In this document: positions 1 through 8,073 of the stretch, piece after piece | Layout of the letters: every line of letters begins with the position of its first letter | Numbering within the stretch: position 1 is the first letter of the stretch | Origin: Bacteroidota bacterium | Lineage (GTDB): Bacteria > Bacteroidota > Bacteroidia > B-17B0 > Aurantibacillaceae | Assembly (NCBI GenBank): GCA_020403265.1 | Contig: JADBXZ010000035.1 | Span: forward strand, 96,195 to 160,194 | DNA: 64,000 nt | Direction: 5' to 3' | Notes under the pieces: model-generated | The model's database searches: none | What the model was told of the DNA's origin: nothing | Seen by the model: only the letters and a program-made list of their open reading frames with translations | Program-made: the position numbers and the translations under genes

Positions 1-422
1 ATTTTTTCGGTTTCTTTATAGCTATCCATTGCTTTTCTTATGTTACCGGTATAATTCTGCTCAAAAAAACCAATATTATTAATAGTTTGAGCTAAAATTC
101 GTTTATAAAATAAAATTAACGCAGGATTTGTTGCCTTTTCAATTCTTTGCTTGGCAACTTTATTAATATACAAATTATATCGTGGCCAAAGATCTTCGGC
201 ATTAAGGTTTTCAACCAATTCCATTAAATTACCCAACTTAGCTGTATCGGTGCTGGCTTTGTAATACTTTTTAAGGAAAAATTCAAGTGTCTCTAAATCC
301 GGTTTGCTTATTTTTTCTTTCTTTAAAGAATCAAGCAGATAATAGGACTTATCAAGCAACTGCGCTTTTATAGGGTTTAAAAAAAAACTAAAAATTAGTA
401 TTTGTAAAAGTTTATTCCTCAA
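1..422 (-). CDS. Signal-peptide protein, N-terminal part (cut by window edge)
   Basis: The reading frame is open from a TTG codon at 420-422 to the left edge, about 140 codons without a stop. The first 21 residues (MRNKLLQILIF... ending IKAQ) look like a Sec signal peptide. The rest is helical and rich in Lys, Leu, Tyr and Asn, with the pattern of TPR-like helical pairs. The TTG start overlaps the last 11 bases of the upstream sigma-54 activator gene, so the two are probably translationally coupled. No in-frame ATG exists before about residue 130. Secreted TPR-type N-termini in Bacteroidota often belong to membrane sensor kinases or SpoIIE phosphatases, but nothing in the window shows which. 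Function is not assigned. Confidence 0.6.
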   Translation of the reverse strand, partial: MRNKLLQILIFSFFLNPIKAQLLDKSYYLLDSLKKEKISKPDLETLEFFLKKYYKASTDTAKLGNLMELVENLNAEDLWPRYNLYINKVAKQRIEKATNPALILFYKRILAQTINNIGFFEQNYTGNIRKAMDSYKETEK

Positions 423-1659
423 TATTAAACTCATTTATTTTCCTATAGAGTGTGCGTTCACTAATTCCAAGTTCTTTTGCTGCATTTTTGCGTTTCCCTT
501 TGTACTTTTTTAAAGCTTTTTTTATCATGTCAATCTCTTTATCTTGTAAAGACAAAGTTTCCTCTACTTCAATGGTTTGTGGACTACTGGTGTTTGTTTG
601 TAAATTAGGTTGATGAATTGTCAATCCTGATCCAGTATTAATAATATCTTTATTATATACCGGCCTATTTTTTACTAATTGTAAATCTGTGGATAAACTT
701 GAAATATCTGTGTTAACTGAATTGGAAGTAACCAAATCAAACACAATTTTTTTAAGTTCATTCAACTCTGTGCGCATATCCCGTATCACCTTGAAAAGTA
801 ATTCCCTATCGTTGGTATCAATCCCAGAAGAGGTTGAAAAATTATTTGATGAAGAAACAGAAGGAACGTTAGAACTAGAAAATTGTGGTAAATATTTTAA
901 TAGGGTATCTGAATTTATCTCTCTACTTTTTTCAATTATAGAAATTTGTTCGGCAATGTTTTTAAGTTGTCGTATATTACCCGGCCAAAAATAATTTGTT
1001 AATACTTGCTCAGCATCCGGCATTAACTTGATGACCGGCATACGGTATTTGGCAGAAAAATCATTCGCGAATTTACGAAACAGTAAAAAAATGTCTTCTT
1101 TTCTTTCTCTTAATGGCGGCAAGTATATTGGTACAGTACTTAATCGGTAAAATAAATCCGTTCTAAATTTTTCTTTTTCGATAGCCTGATAAAAATTGAT
1201 ATTGGTTGCAGCTACAACCCTAACATCAGTCTTTAAAACTTTACTACTCCCTACTCGCAAATATTCACCACTTTCTAAAACACGTAACAAACGACTTTGC
1301 GTTGCAAGTGGTAACTCACCAACTTCATCTAAAAAGATGGTTCCTCCGTTGGCTACTTCAAAATATCCCTTTCTGGCTTCTGTAGCACCGGTAAATGCGC
1401 CTTTTTCGTGCCCAAATAATTCACTGTCTATGGTTCCTTCGGGTATGGCGCCACAGTTAACTGCAATGTAAGGACCATGTTTTCTGGCGCTATTTTGATG
1501 TATGATTTGAGGAAATACTTCTTTACCTGTTCCGCTTTCACCATTAATCAAAACATTTAAATCAGTTGGCGCAACTTGCTGCGCAACTTCTATGGCCCTC
1601 TCCAAAAGAGAGTTATTGCCTATGATCCCAAATTTCTGTTTTAAATCTTGTATATTCAT
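412..1659 (-). CDS. Sigma-54-dependent transcriptional activator (AAA+ plus Fis HTH, no sensor domain)
   Basis: Bacterial enhancer-binding protein that uses ATP hydrolysis to open promoters held by sigma-54 RNA polymerase. The Walker A motif GESGTGKE is at residues 40-47, the sigma-54 contact loop GAFTGA at 87-92, and Walker B (TIFLDE) at 107-112. A Fis-type helix-turn-helix fills the last 40 residues (AAKELGISERTLYRK). The AAA+ domain begins almost at residue 1, so there is no receiver, PAS or GAF domain. Activity is therefore probably set by another protein or by expression level. Residues about 255-370 are a low-complexity Ser/Asn/Thr linker containing a short coiled-coil-like stretch. It lies downstream of miaB and the four-helix-bundle gene and overlaps the next gene. 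Similar activators sit beside miaB in many Bacteroidota, from general knowledge. Confidence 0.93.
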   Translation of the reverse strand: MNIQDLKQKFGIIGNNSLLERAIEVAQQVAPTDLNVLINGESGTGKEVFPQIIHQNSARKHGPYIAVNCGAIPEGTIDSELFGHEKGAFTGATEARKGYFEVANGGTIFLDEVGELPLATQSRLLRVLESGEYLRVGSSKVLKTDVRVVAATNINFYQAIEKEKFRTDLFYRLSTVPIYLPPLRERKEDIFLLFRKFANDFSAKYRMPVIKLMPDAEQVLTNYFWPGNIRQLKNIAEQISIIEKSREINSDTLLKYLPQFSSSNVPSVSSSNNFSTSSGIDTNDRELLFKVIRDMRTELNELKKIVFDLVTSNSVNTDISSLSTDLQLVKNRPVYNKDIINTGSGLTIHQPNLQTNTSSPQTIEVEETLSLQDKEIDMIKKALKKYKGKRKNAAKELGISERTLYRKINEFNIEE

Positions 1660-1668
1660 TTTATAATG

Positions 1669-1707
1669 AAATCAAGAATCAGGACTAAAAGAGTCATGAC
1701 TTGATTT
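1669..1707 (-). other. Hairpin spanning the stop codon of the four-helix-bundle gene
   Basis: AAATCAAG (1669-1676) pairs with CTTGATTT (1700-1707). Inside them TCAGGACT pairs with AGTCATGA at seven of eight positions, around a loop of about five bases. The structure contains the TGA stop at 1694-1696 and ends ten bases before the ATG of the sigma-54 activator. No U-run follows on the minus strand, so it is not a typical terminator. It may attenuate or stabilise the mRNA between the two genes. Confidence 0.5.
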
Positions 1708-2083
1708 TTACTTTATTGTTTTCGCTTTCAATTTTTTCTCTAAAACTAAATATTTTTGATTGTAAACTATTTACCCGCTCTAGAAGATTAGATAAGGCTT
1801 TTTCGTTTCCATATTTTCTTCTTGCGCAAATTAAAAGTTGTGTCTCAACTTCGTAACTAGAAGTTAATGCAGTAGTCAGGAATTCCGAAAAATGTTTATT
1901 AGTTCTTTTGCCCGATCCCTCTGAAATATTTGATGGAATTGAAACACCGCATTTTTCAAGTTGAGAGATCAAATTAAATTTTTCTTTGTTAGGTAATGTC
2001 TCTGTATAACTGTAAATCAAATCACACAAATCCATAGAATCTTGCCAGATTATTAATCTTTTAAAATTGTGCTTCATATTCAT
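1694..2083 (-). CDS. Four-helix bundle protein (23S rRNA intervening-sequence protein family)
   Basis: A 129-residue protein of the S23/IVP family, recognised by the N-terminal pattern FKRLIIWQDSMDLCDLIY, the central segment LISQLEKCGVSIPSNISEG and the following NKHFSEFL. Family members form a pentamer of four-helix bundles. They were first found encoded inside intervening sequences of 23S rRNA genes, but many are free-standing, and their biochemical role is unknown. Here it lies between miaB and the sigma-54 activator, on the same strand. The protein starts MNMK, so the second Met at 2075-2077 is an alternative start. Such genes come and go between related genomes, so this may be an insertion into an older miaB-activator pair. 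Confidence 0.88.
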   Translation of the reverse strand: MNMKHNFKRLIIWQDSMDLCDLIYSYTETLPNKEKFNLISQLEKCGVSIPSNISEGSGKRTNKHFSEFLTTALTSSYEVETQLLICARRKYGNEKALSNLLERVNSLQSKIFSFREKIESENNKVKIKS

Positions 2084-2136
2084 TTATATGGTATCATTAT
2101 TTTCTTCCTGCATCTTGCTGTCTAAAAGTCTTGTAT

Positions 2137-3570
2137 CTAATTTAAAACACTGCCAATTAATGTAGAAGAAGTGCTAGAATCAATTAAAACGTTTACATAC
2201 ATACCAGGTTTTAAATCTCCTTTTGGAAATACCACAACGGCATTTTGTGAATTTCTTCCCATCAACATTTCATTAGATTTTTTTGAAACACCTTCAATAA
2301 GCACTTTCGTTACCTTGCCAACCCATTTTCTGGTTTGTAATTCACTATGTTTTCTTTGTAAATCAACCACTTCACTTAAGCGTCTCTTTTTAGTTTCTTC
2401 GGGCACGTCATCCGCATACTTTCTTTCTGCTAATGTTTTAGGGCGTTCACTATAACTAAACATAAAGGCAAAGTCGTAAACAACTTCACTCATTAAGCTT
2501 AACGTTTCCTGATGTTGCTCCTCTGTTTCGCCGCAAAAACCGGTAATTACATCTGTACTAATGCCACAATCAGGCATAATGGTTCTTATGGCTTTTATTC
2601 TATCTAAATACCATTCGCGGGTGTAACCACGGTTCATTTTTTCTAATACAGCCGAGCTTCCGCTTTGAACAGGCAAATGTATATTATTACAAATATTTTC
2701 ATATTTAGCCATCACCTCCAATACATCATTGGTCATGTCTTTAGGATGTGAAGTACTGAAACGTACTCTTAAATCAGGCGAAACCAATGCTACCTTTTCC
2801 ATTAGCTGAGCAAAATTAGTGCTGTTTGCTCTTTGCTCGGCTGTTAGTGTTTCTTTCTTTAATCCTCCTCCACTCCACAAATAACTATCTACGTTTTGGC
2901 CTAATAACGTTACCTCTCTGTATCCTGCATCAAATGCTTCGCGGCACTCCTTTACTATACTTTCAGGATCTCTGCTACGCTCTCTACCACGGGTAAATGG
3001 AACAACGCAAAAACTACACATATTATCACAACCACGCATAATGCTCACAAATGCGCTAACACCGTTTTTATCCAGTCTCAAAGGTGCTATATCAGCGTAT
3101 GTTTCTTCTTTACTTAAAATAACATTAATAGCCTTTTGTCCTGTTTCTGCGGTGGCTATAAGATTCGGCAAATCACGGTAAGCATCAGGTCCAACAACAA
3201 TATCAACCAGCTTTTCTTGTTCTAAAAACTGAGCCTTCAACCGTTCGGCCATACAGCCAAGCACGCCTATCAATGCATCCGGATTATTCTTTTTAATTTT
3301 TTTATAGTCTTGTAAGCGTTGTCTAACTCTATTCTCCGCATTATCTCGAATGGCACAAGTATTAACTAATATCAAATCTGCTTCTTCAAAATTTTGTGTA
3401 GTTGAGTAACCTTTGTCTATTAGAATACTTGCAACGATTTCGCTGTCAGAAAAATTCATTTGACAACCGTAGCTTTCTAAAAATAATTTTTTGCCATTTG
3501 GTACTTTAGAAGGTCGCATTAGTGCAGAGCCTTGTAATTCTTCCTCAAGTTGTTGATTGTTCGTTTCCAT
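2137..3570 (-). CDS. miaB: tRNA-2-methylthio-N6-dimethylallyladenosine synthase MiaB
   Basis: Radical-SAM methylthiotransferase that adds the 2-methylthio group to i6A37 of tRNAs reading UNN codons. The N-terminal UPF0004 domain shows its three cluster cysteines ([23 protein letters not shown]). The radical-SAM CxxxCxxC is in [19 protein letters not shown], and a TRAM domain closes the protein. I place the start at the ATG at 3568-3570 (METNNQQ), giving 477 residues. The frame extends 21 codons further upstream, but that extension is hydrophobic, not family-like, and would run across a TATCTTTG promoter-like box at 3585-3592. It is divergent from topA and leads a minus-strand group with the four-helix-bundle and sigma-54 activator genes. 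Confidence 0.96.
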   Translation of the reverse strand: METNNQQLEEELQGSALMRPSKVPNGKKLFLESYGCQMNFSDSEIVASILIDKGYSTTQNFEEADLILVNTCAIRDNAENRVRQRLQDYKKIKKNNPDALIGVLGCMAERLKAQFLEQEKLVDIVVGPDAYRDLPNLIATAETGQKAINVILSKEETYADIAPLRLDKNGVSAFVSIMRGCDNMCSFCVVPFTRGRERSRDPESIVKECREAFDAGYREVTLLGQNVDSYLWSGGGLKKETLTAEQRANSTNFAQLMEKVALVSPDLRVRFSTSHPKDMTNDVLEVMAKYENICNNIHLPVQSGSSAVLEKMNRGYTREWYLDRIKAIRTIMPDCGISTDVITGFCGETEEQHQETLSLMSEVVYDFAFMFSYSERPKTLAERKYADDVPEETKKRRLSEVVDLQRKHSELQTRKWVGKVTKVLIEGVSKKSNEMLMGRNSQNAVVVFPKGDLKPGMYVNVLIDSSTSSTLIGSVLN

Positions 3571-3584
3571 GAAATTGTAAGCTA

Positions 3585-3592
3585 CAAAGATA
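3585..3592 (-). promoter_or_regulatory. Possible -7 box upstream of miaB
   Basis: The minus strand reads TATCTTTG, matching the Bacteroidota TAnnTTTG -7 consensus, 14 bases before the preferred miaB ATG. No TTTG lies at the usual 19-20 base distance; the nearest is at 24. It therefore supports the start choice only weakly. Confidence 0.35.
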
Positions 3593-3862
3593 ACCTTAAA
3601 ATATGACAATTTGACACAAATTAAGCATTTCAATAGGGGAAATTAAGTGTAATTAATAAAAGCATTAAAAAAACTACTTTTAACCAATTAAATATCAAAC
3701 ACTTAAGCTAATTATAAAATAGCTTTCAAAAAGCATCTATTACAATTATTAGGTTTATTTCATTTTTATTCTTTTAATTTGCAAAAATTTTAAGGTGGAA
3801 ACTATCATTTTCGAATTAAAGTTTTGTTGTAAATAAATAATAAAGAACATTCAGCTAATTAA

Positions 3863-6523
3863 ATGTCAAAGAATTTAGTAATTGTAGAGAGTCCGGCAAA
3901 AGCAAAAACCATTGAAGGATTTTTAGGAAAAGATTATACCGTGAAATCGAGTTTTGGACATGTGCGCGATTTGGTAAAAAAAGGTTATGGTATTGATGTG
4001 GACAACAATTTTACTCCAACATACGAAATTCAACCTGATAAAGAAAAAGTAATTGCTGAACTAAAACGCTTAAGCAAAAACGCCGAAATGGTTTGGTTAG
4101 CATCCGATGAGGACCGTGAAGGAGAGGCCATTAGCTGGCATTTATTTGAAACGTTAGGTTTAGATAAAAAACGAACCAAGCGCATCGTATTTCATGAAAT
4201 TACCAAACCGGCTATACAAAAAGCCATTGCCAATCCACGTGAAATTGATATTAATTTAGTAAACGCGCAACAAGCCCGTCGAATTTTGGATCGCTTGGTT
4301 GGCTTTGAATTAAGTCCAATTTTGTGGAAAAAAGTCCGTCCGAGTTTATCAGCAGGAAGAGTTCAATCAGTTGCCGTGAGATTAATTGTTGAAAGAGAAA
4401 GAGAAATTCAAGCTTTCAGATCAACATCTTCCTACAAAGTAAGTGCCATTTTTATGATTGGCAAATCCAATTTAAAAGCAGAGCTAAATGAACGATTTCC
4501 AACAGAAAATGAAGCGCAAGCATTTTTAGAAAAATGTAAAAGTGCAATTTATAAAATAAACAGTTTAGAGACTAAACCCGCTAAACGCACACCTGCAGCG
4601 CCTTTTACAACATCTACCTTACAACAGGAAGCTGCGCGTAAATTAGGATTTAGTGTTGCACAAACCATGACTGTTGCGCAACGTTTATATGAAGCAGGTA
4701 AAATCACTTACATGCGTACCGACAGTGTAAACCTTTCTGAAACTGCTATAGGGCAAGCTAAGGAAGCCATCACAAATAATTATGGTGATAAATATTATCA
4801 ACCACGTAAATACAAAAACAAGAGCAAAGGAGCTCAAGAAGCTCACGAAGCCATTAGACCAACCTATATTCAAAATAGCGAAATTGCAGGTGAGCGCAAC
4901 GAACAACGTTTATACGAATTAATTTGGAAACGCACCATTGCCAGTCAAATGGCCGATGCTGAACTTGAAAAAACAACAGCTAAAATTGGAATAAGTACTA
5001 CCAATGAGCTGTACATTGCTCAAGGCGAAGTTTTAAAATTTGATGGTTTTTTAAAAGTTTATATTGAAGGAACAGACGAAGAAAATGATGAAGAAAATTC
5101 ATCGATTCTTCCGCCTATGAAAGAAGGTGAAGTTATAGAATTAAAGGAAACAACGGCTACACAGCGCTTTACGCACCACCCTGCCAGATATACTGAGGCA
5201 AGTTTGGTTAAAAAATTAGAAGAGTTGGGAATTGGCCGACCAAGTACTTATGCACCAACCATCAGTACCGTACAAAAACGAAATTATGTTGAAAAAACGG
5301 ACCGCGATGGCACTACCAGAAACTACACTCAATTTTATTTTGACGGTAAAACCATCAAAAAAGAGACAAAAACTGAAAACACCGGTGCAGAAAAAGCAAA
5401 ATTATTTCCTACAGATATTGGTGCAGTTGTAACCGATTTTTTAATTCAATACTTCCCGGATATTCTGGATTTTAATTTCACTGCAAAAGTTGAAGAAGAG
5501 TTTGATGATATTGCAGAAGGAAAAATTCAATGGACCAGCATGCTGAAAGACTTTTATAAGCCTTTTCATAAAACTGTAGAAAAAACAATAGACAATAGCG
5601 AACGTGCAAGCGGTGAGCGTATTTTAGGTAACGACCCTAGCAGCGGTAAACCGGTTAGCGTTAGAATAGGGCGTTTTGGACCTTTGGCTCAAATTGGCGA
5701 AAGTATTGAAGGCAGCGAAGAAAAACCAAGATTTGCAAGCTTAAGAAAAGATCAAAGTATTGAAACAATTACTTTAGAGGAGGCTTTGGATTTATTTAAA
5801 TTGCCTATGAATGTTGGCGAATACAATGGCAGTGAAATTATAGTTGCTGTTGGGCGATTTGGCCCATACATAAAATTCAATGAACAATTTATTTCTATTC
5901 CACGAACTGAAGACCCTTTGAAAGTAGATTTAAACCGCGCCATAGAATTAATTAAAGAAAAAGATTTAGCTAATGCACCTGTAGCATTTTTTAATGGTAA
6001 GCCTGTAACAAAAGGTAAAGGAAGGTTTGGTCCTTTTATCAAATATGAATCTATTTATGTGAATGTACCTCGTGCATATAATTTTGATGCCCTTTCACAA
6101 AAAGACATAGAAGAATTAATTTCTAAAAAGTTAGAAAAAGAAGCCAATCGTTACATTCACAATTGGAGTGACGAGAAAATCTCGGTTGAAAACGGACGTT
6201 GGGGCGCATTTATTAAATTCGGTAAAAACATGCTGAAATTGATTAAGCCGGGCGGTGGTAAGTTTTCTCCGGAAGAATTAACAGAATTAACATTAGAAGA
6301 AGTGAAGGCCATGATAGTAGAGCAGATTCCTAATGCATTTGACAAAAAAGGCGCCAAAAAAGGTGCGGCTAAAAAAACAACTGAACCTAAACTAAAGGTG
6401 GTAAAAAAAGCAAAAGTTACCAAAAAGACATCTAAAAAAACAGAACCAGTGAAGAAAGCTGCGGCCAAAAAAGTTGCGCCTAAATTGGTAACGAAAAAGA
6501 AAGCCGCAAGTAAGAAAAAGTAA
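3863..6523 (+). CDS. topA: DNA topoisomerase I (type IA)
   Basis: Relaxes negative supercoils by cutting and rejoining one strand. The TOPRIM domain is at about residues 1-115 (LVIVESPAKAKTIE, and the acidic triad in SDEDREGEAISWH). The catalytic Tyr is residue 283 in YMRTDSVNL. The C-terminal third carries several Topo_C repeats (FGPLAQIG, FGPYIKFN, FGPFIKYE, WGAFIKFG) instead of zinc-finger Cys motifs, as is usual in Bacteroidota. The last 60 or so residues form a Lys/Ala tail (KKGAAKKTTE...), likely a non-specific DNA-binding tail. The length of 886 fits the family with this tail. It is monocistronic, divergent from miaB, and followed by a hairpin terminator. Confidence 0.97.
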   Translation: MSKNLVIVESPAKAKTIEGFLGKDYTVKSSFGHVRDLVKKGYGIDVDNNFTPTYEIQPDKEKVIAELKRLSKNAEMVWLASDEDREGEAISWHLFETLGLDKKRTKRIVFHEITKPAIQKAIANPREIDINLVNAQQARRILDRLVGFELSPILWKKVRPSLSAGRVQSVAVRLIVEREREIQAFRSTSSYKVSAIFMIGKSNLKAELNERFPTENEAQAFLEKCKSAIYKINSLETKPAKRTPAAPFTTSTLQQEAARKLGFSVAQTMTVAQRLYEAGKITYMRTDSVNLSETAIGQAKEAITNNYGDKYYQPRKYKNKSKGAQEAHEAIRPTYIQNSEIAGERNEQRLYELIWKRTIASQMADAELEKTTAKIGISTTNELYIAQGEVLKFDGFLKVYIEGTDEENDEENSSILPPMKEGEVIELKETTATQRFTHHPARYTEASLVKKLEELGIGRPSTYAPTISTVQKRNYVEKTDRDGTTRNYTQFYFDGKTIKKETKTENTGAEKAKLFPTDIGAVVTDFLIQYFPDILDFNFTAKVEEEFDDIAEGKIQWTSMLKDFYKPFHKTVEKTIDNSERASGERILGNDPSSGKPVSVRIGRFGPLAQIGESIEGSEEKPRFASLRKDQSIETITLEEALDLFKLPMNVGEYNGSEIIVAVGRFGPYIKFNEQFISIPRTEDPLKVDLNRAIELIKEKDLANAPVAFFNGKPVTKGKGRFGPFIKYESIYVNVPRAYNFDALSQKDIEELISKKLEKEANRYIHNWSDEKISVENGRWGAFIKFGKNMLKLIKPGGGKFSPEELTELTLEEVKAMIVEQIPNAFDKKGAKKGAAKKTTEPKLKVVKKAKVTKKTSKKTEPVKKAAAKKVAPKLVTKKKAASKKK

Positions 6524-6549
6524 TTAGTTTTAAAATATAATTTATGTAT

Positions 6550-6584
6550 AATGGCTTGTAGTTAACGAGCCATTAATTTTTTTT
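6550..6584 (+). terminator. Rho-independent terminator of topA
   Basis: AATGGCT (6550-6556) pairs with AGCCATT (6568-6574) around an 11-base loop, followed by a T-run at 6577-6584. It begins 27 bases after the topA stop. Confidence 0.75.
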
Positions 6585-6839
6585 CCCTTATTTATAATTC
6601 ACATCTGTTTTTATTACTTTACAACTCTAATATTGAAATATAACATTCATTAATAAAATAATCACAGATTATTATATATTTTGAATGAAATATTAAACCC
6701 ATTTTATTCATTTGGTTTTCCAAATGAATAAACGATGTAAGAAAATCAACCATTTGTTCAAGAAAGCATGAAATACAGATGTGAAATAAGTAATGGTCCA
6801 ATTTCGTTTCACTGCATTGCACCAAACTTCTTTCTAATC

Positions 6840-6900
6840 GGTATAAACCACTGTTGCAAAAATAATTATTGGCATAATTATTTTTTCACATTGGTATACC
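6840..6900. repeat. Nested palindrome with perfect 12-bp stem
   Basis: AAAAATAATTAT (6858-6869), loop TGGC, ATAATTATTTTT (6874-6885) form a perfect 12-bp stem. The flanks GGTATAAACCA (6840-6850) and TGGTATACC (6892-6900) are also inverted copies, with a small bulge. It could be a terminator remnant, a small structured RNA or a short interspersed repeat. Confidence 0.5.
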
Positions 6901-6927
6901 CAAATGGTGATTTTCTAAATCGGGATA

Positions 6928-6986
6928 AACCCAACTAATGCAGTTAGTTCGGCTCATGCTTCGCCTTCTAATGCATAAATTGGGTT
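6928..6986. repeat. Inverted repeat AACCCAA...TTGGGTT
   Basis: AACCCAA (6928-6934) and TTGGGTT (6980-6986) are inverted. Between them CTAATGCA occurs twice in direct orientation around a G+C-richer core (GGCTCATGCTTCGCC). It follows 27 bases after the palindrome above and shares the motif GATAAACC with that region's GTATAAACC. Confidence 0.35.
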
Positions 6987-7150
6987 AAATTGTAAAAGTT
7001 GAATAACGCTTCAAATTATTACAAAGGATGATCTTACATTAAGCCAAGTTTAAAGCCACAAAAACTGAATCTAAGAACTGATCCTTATAAAAATAAGAAA
7101 GTAATTTCACTTACGAAAAATCCTGCTTAAGAGACGGAATTTGTATAAAC

Positions 7151-7179
7151 AAAAAACCCGCCTTTAAAGCGGGTTTTTT
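7151..7179 (-). terminator. Terminator of the gld (T9SS) operon
   Basis: AAAAAACCCGC (7151-7161), a 7-base loop and GCGGGTTTTTT (7169-7179) make a perfect 11-bp stem with T-runs on both strands, 10 bases beyond the gldN stop. It could work in both directions. Confidence 0.9.
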
Positions 7180-7188
7180 GTTTAAGTG

Positions 7189-8055
7189 TTAGAAATGCCA
7201 TAAATCATGTTCCCATTTAAAGATATCTCCTTTAATACGGTCAGACTCTAATAAGGCATCAATACCTTTTGAATAATCTTCAATATTTCTATCGTAAACA
7301 TTCGTTTCTTTTACAACTGTACTTGCGAATTGGCGTTTCCAGAAAATATCTTCAAATGTCCTACGCTCACTATCATTTTTAGTGTTATATACTTCGTGTT
7401 TTGCAAAATATGGACGGCAAGCAGGAAAGTATATATAAAACATGTTATTACAACCTAAATCTTCTTTTCCTTTAATTAAAACACTTACACCCAAGGCAAT
7501 AATTCTAACTTCTAAAACTGATTTTTGCTTATCAAAGAACCAATCTTCCTTAATATCTAAACCACAAAAGTTTTCAAAAATCCAAGTAGAATCAGCAGGA
7601 GGTAATTTTTTAACTATGATTGCATTTCCTTCAGCATCAAACTCTTCTGTTTCAATTGAGTCAGCTTGCAAAACCAATTTTCCTTTGATTTCAGCTTTTT
7701 CAAAAGGCACTAAAAACTCTTCATCTTTAAATGCAGCTATAGAACCATTTAAGATGTATTTTAAAACAGTTTGAATAAATGAAATGCGACTTGTTACATT
7801 TGTAATTGGATAATATAAAGGTTGATTTTGTTTTTCACGTAAATCAACTCTGCGCCACACGCGTTTTTCCCATGCCACATCTGCTTCACGCAAATGTGTA
7901 TAAGGTATAAAGCGTCTGTTATTAGCATTTTCTTTTACATAAATACCATCATTATAATCGCCAGGCTGCAAAATACTTTGCTGAGCCATGCCTTTAATTG
8001 TACTTAATAAAATTAAGATAACAACCAGTTTCGCAGAATTAATTACAGTTTTCAT
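7189..8055 (-). CDS. gldN: T9SS / gliding motility protein GldN (PorN)
   Basis: Periplasmic partner of the outer-membrane lipoprotein GldK/PorK. Together they form large rings in the type IX secretion system. The protein is 288 residues with a signal peptide ending near MAQQ (residues 1-25). It has the GldN features PGDYNDGIYVKENANNRRFIPYT (split here as PGDYNDGIY and RRFIPYT) and READVAWEKRVWRRVDLREKQN (VWRRVDLREKQN). It is the last gene of the operon, 18 bases after gldM, followed by a strong terminator. Family length is about 280-330, so it looks complete. Confidence 0.95.
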   Translation of the reverse strand: MKTVINSAKLVVILILLSTIKGMAQQSILQPGDYNDGIYVKENANNRRFIPYTHLREADVAWEKRVWRRVDLREKQNQPLYYPITNVTSRISFIQTVLKYILNGSIAAFKDEEFLVPFEKAEIKGKLVLQADSIETEEFDAEGNAIIVKKLPPADSTWIFENFCGLDIKEDWFFDKQKSVLEVRIIALGVSVLIKGKEDLGCNNMFYIYFPACRPYFAKHEVYNTKNDSERRTFEDIFWKRQFASTVVKETNVYDRNIEDYSKGIDALLESDRIKGDIFKWEHDLWHF

Positions 8056-8073
8056 ACCTTAAATAATTTAAAT

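Larger units (their letters stand above)
6585..7150. other. Gene-free stretch between topA and gldN
   Basis: No convincing gene is present. One open frame on the minus strand (6619-6825) has no family-like features and is probably chance. The stretch holds the palindrome at 6840-6900 and the inverted repeat at 6928-6986. The other bases show nothing I can name. A degraded gene cannot be excluded. Confidence 0.5.

Noticed and set aside
3568..3633. Longer N-terminus for MiaB
   Set aside because: The 21 extra residues are hydrophobic and not family-like, and a -7-like box sits inside that stretch.
6619..6825. Open frame on the minus strand in the topA-gldN gap
   Set aside because: AT-rich, Cys/Ile/His-rich composition with no family pattern, no promoter and no coupling to a neighbour. 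A chance frame is more likely.
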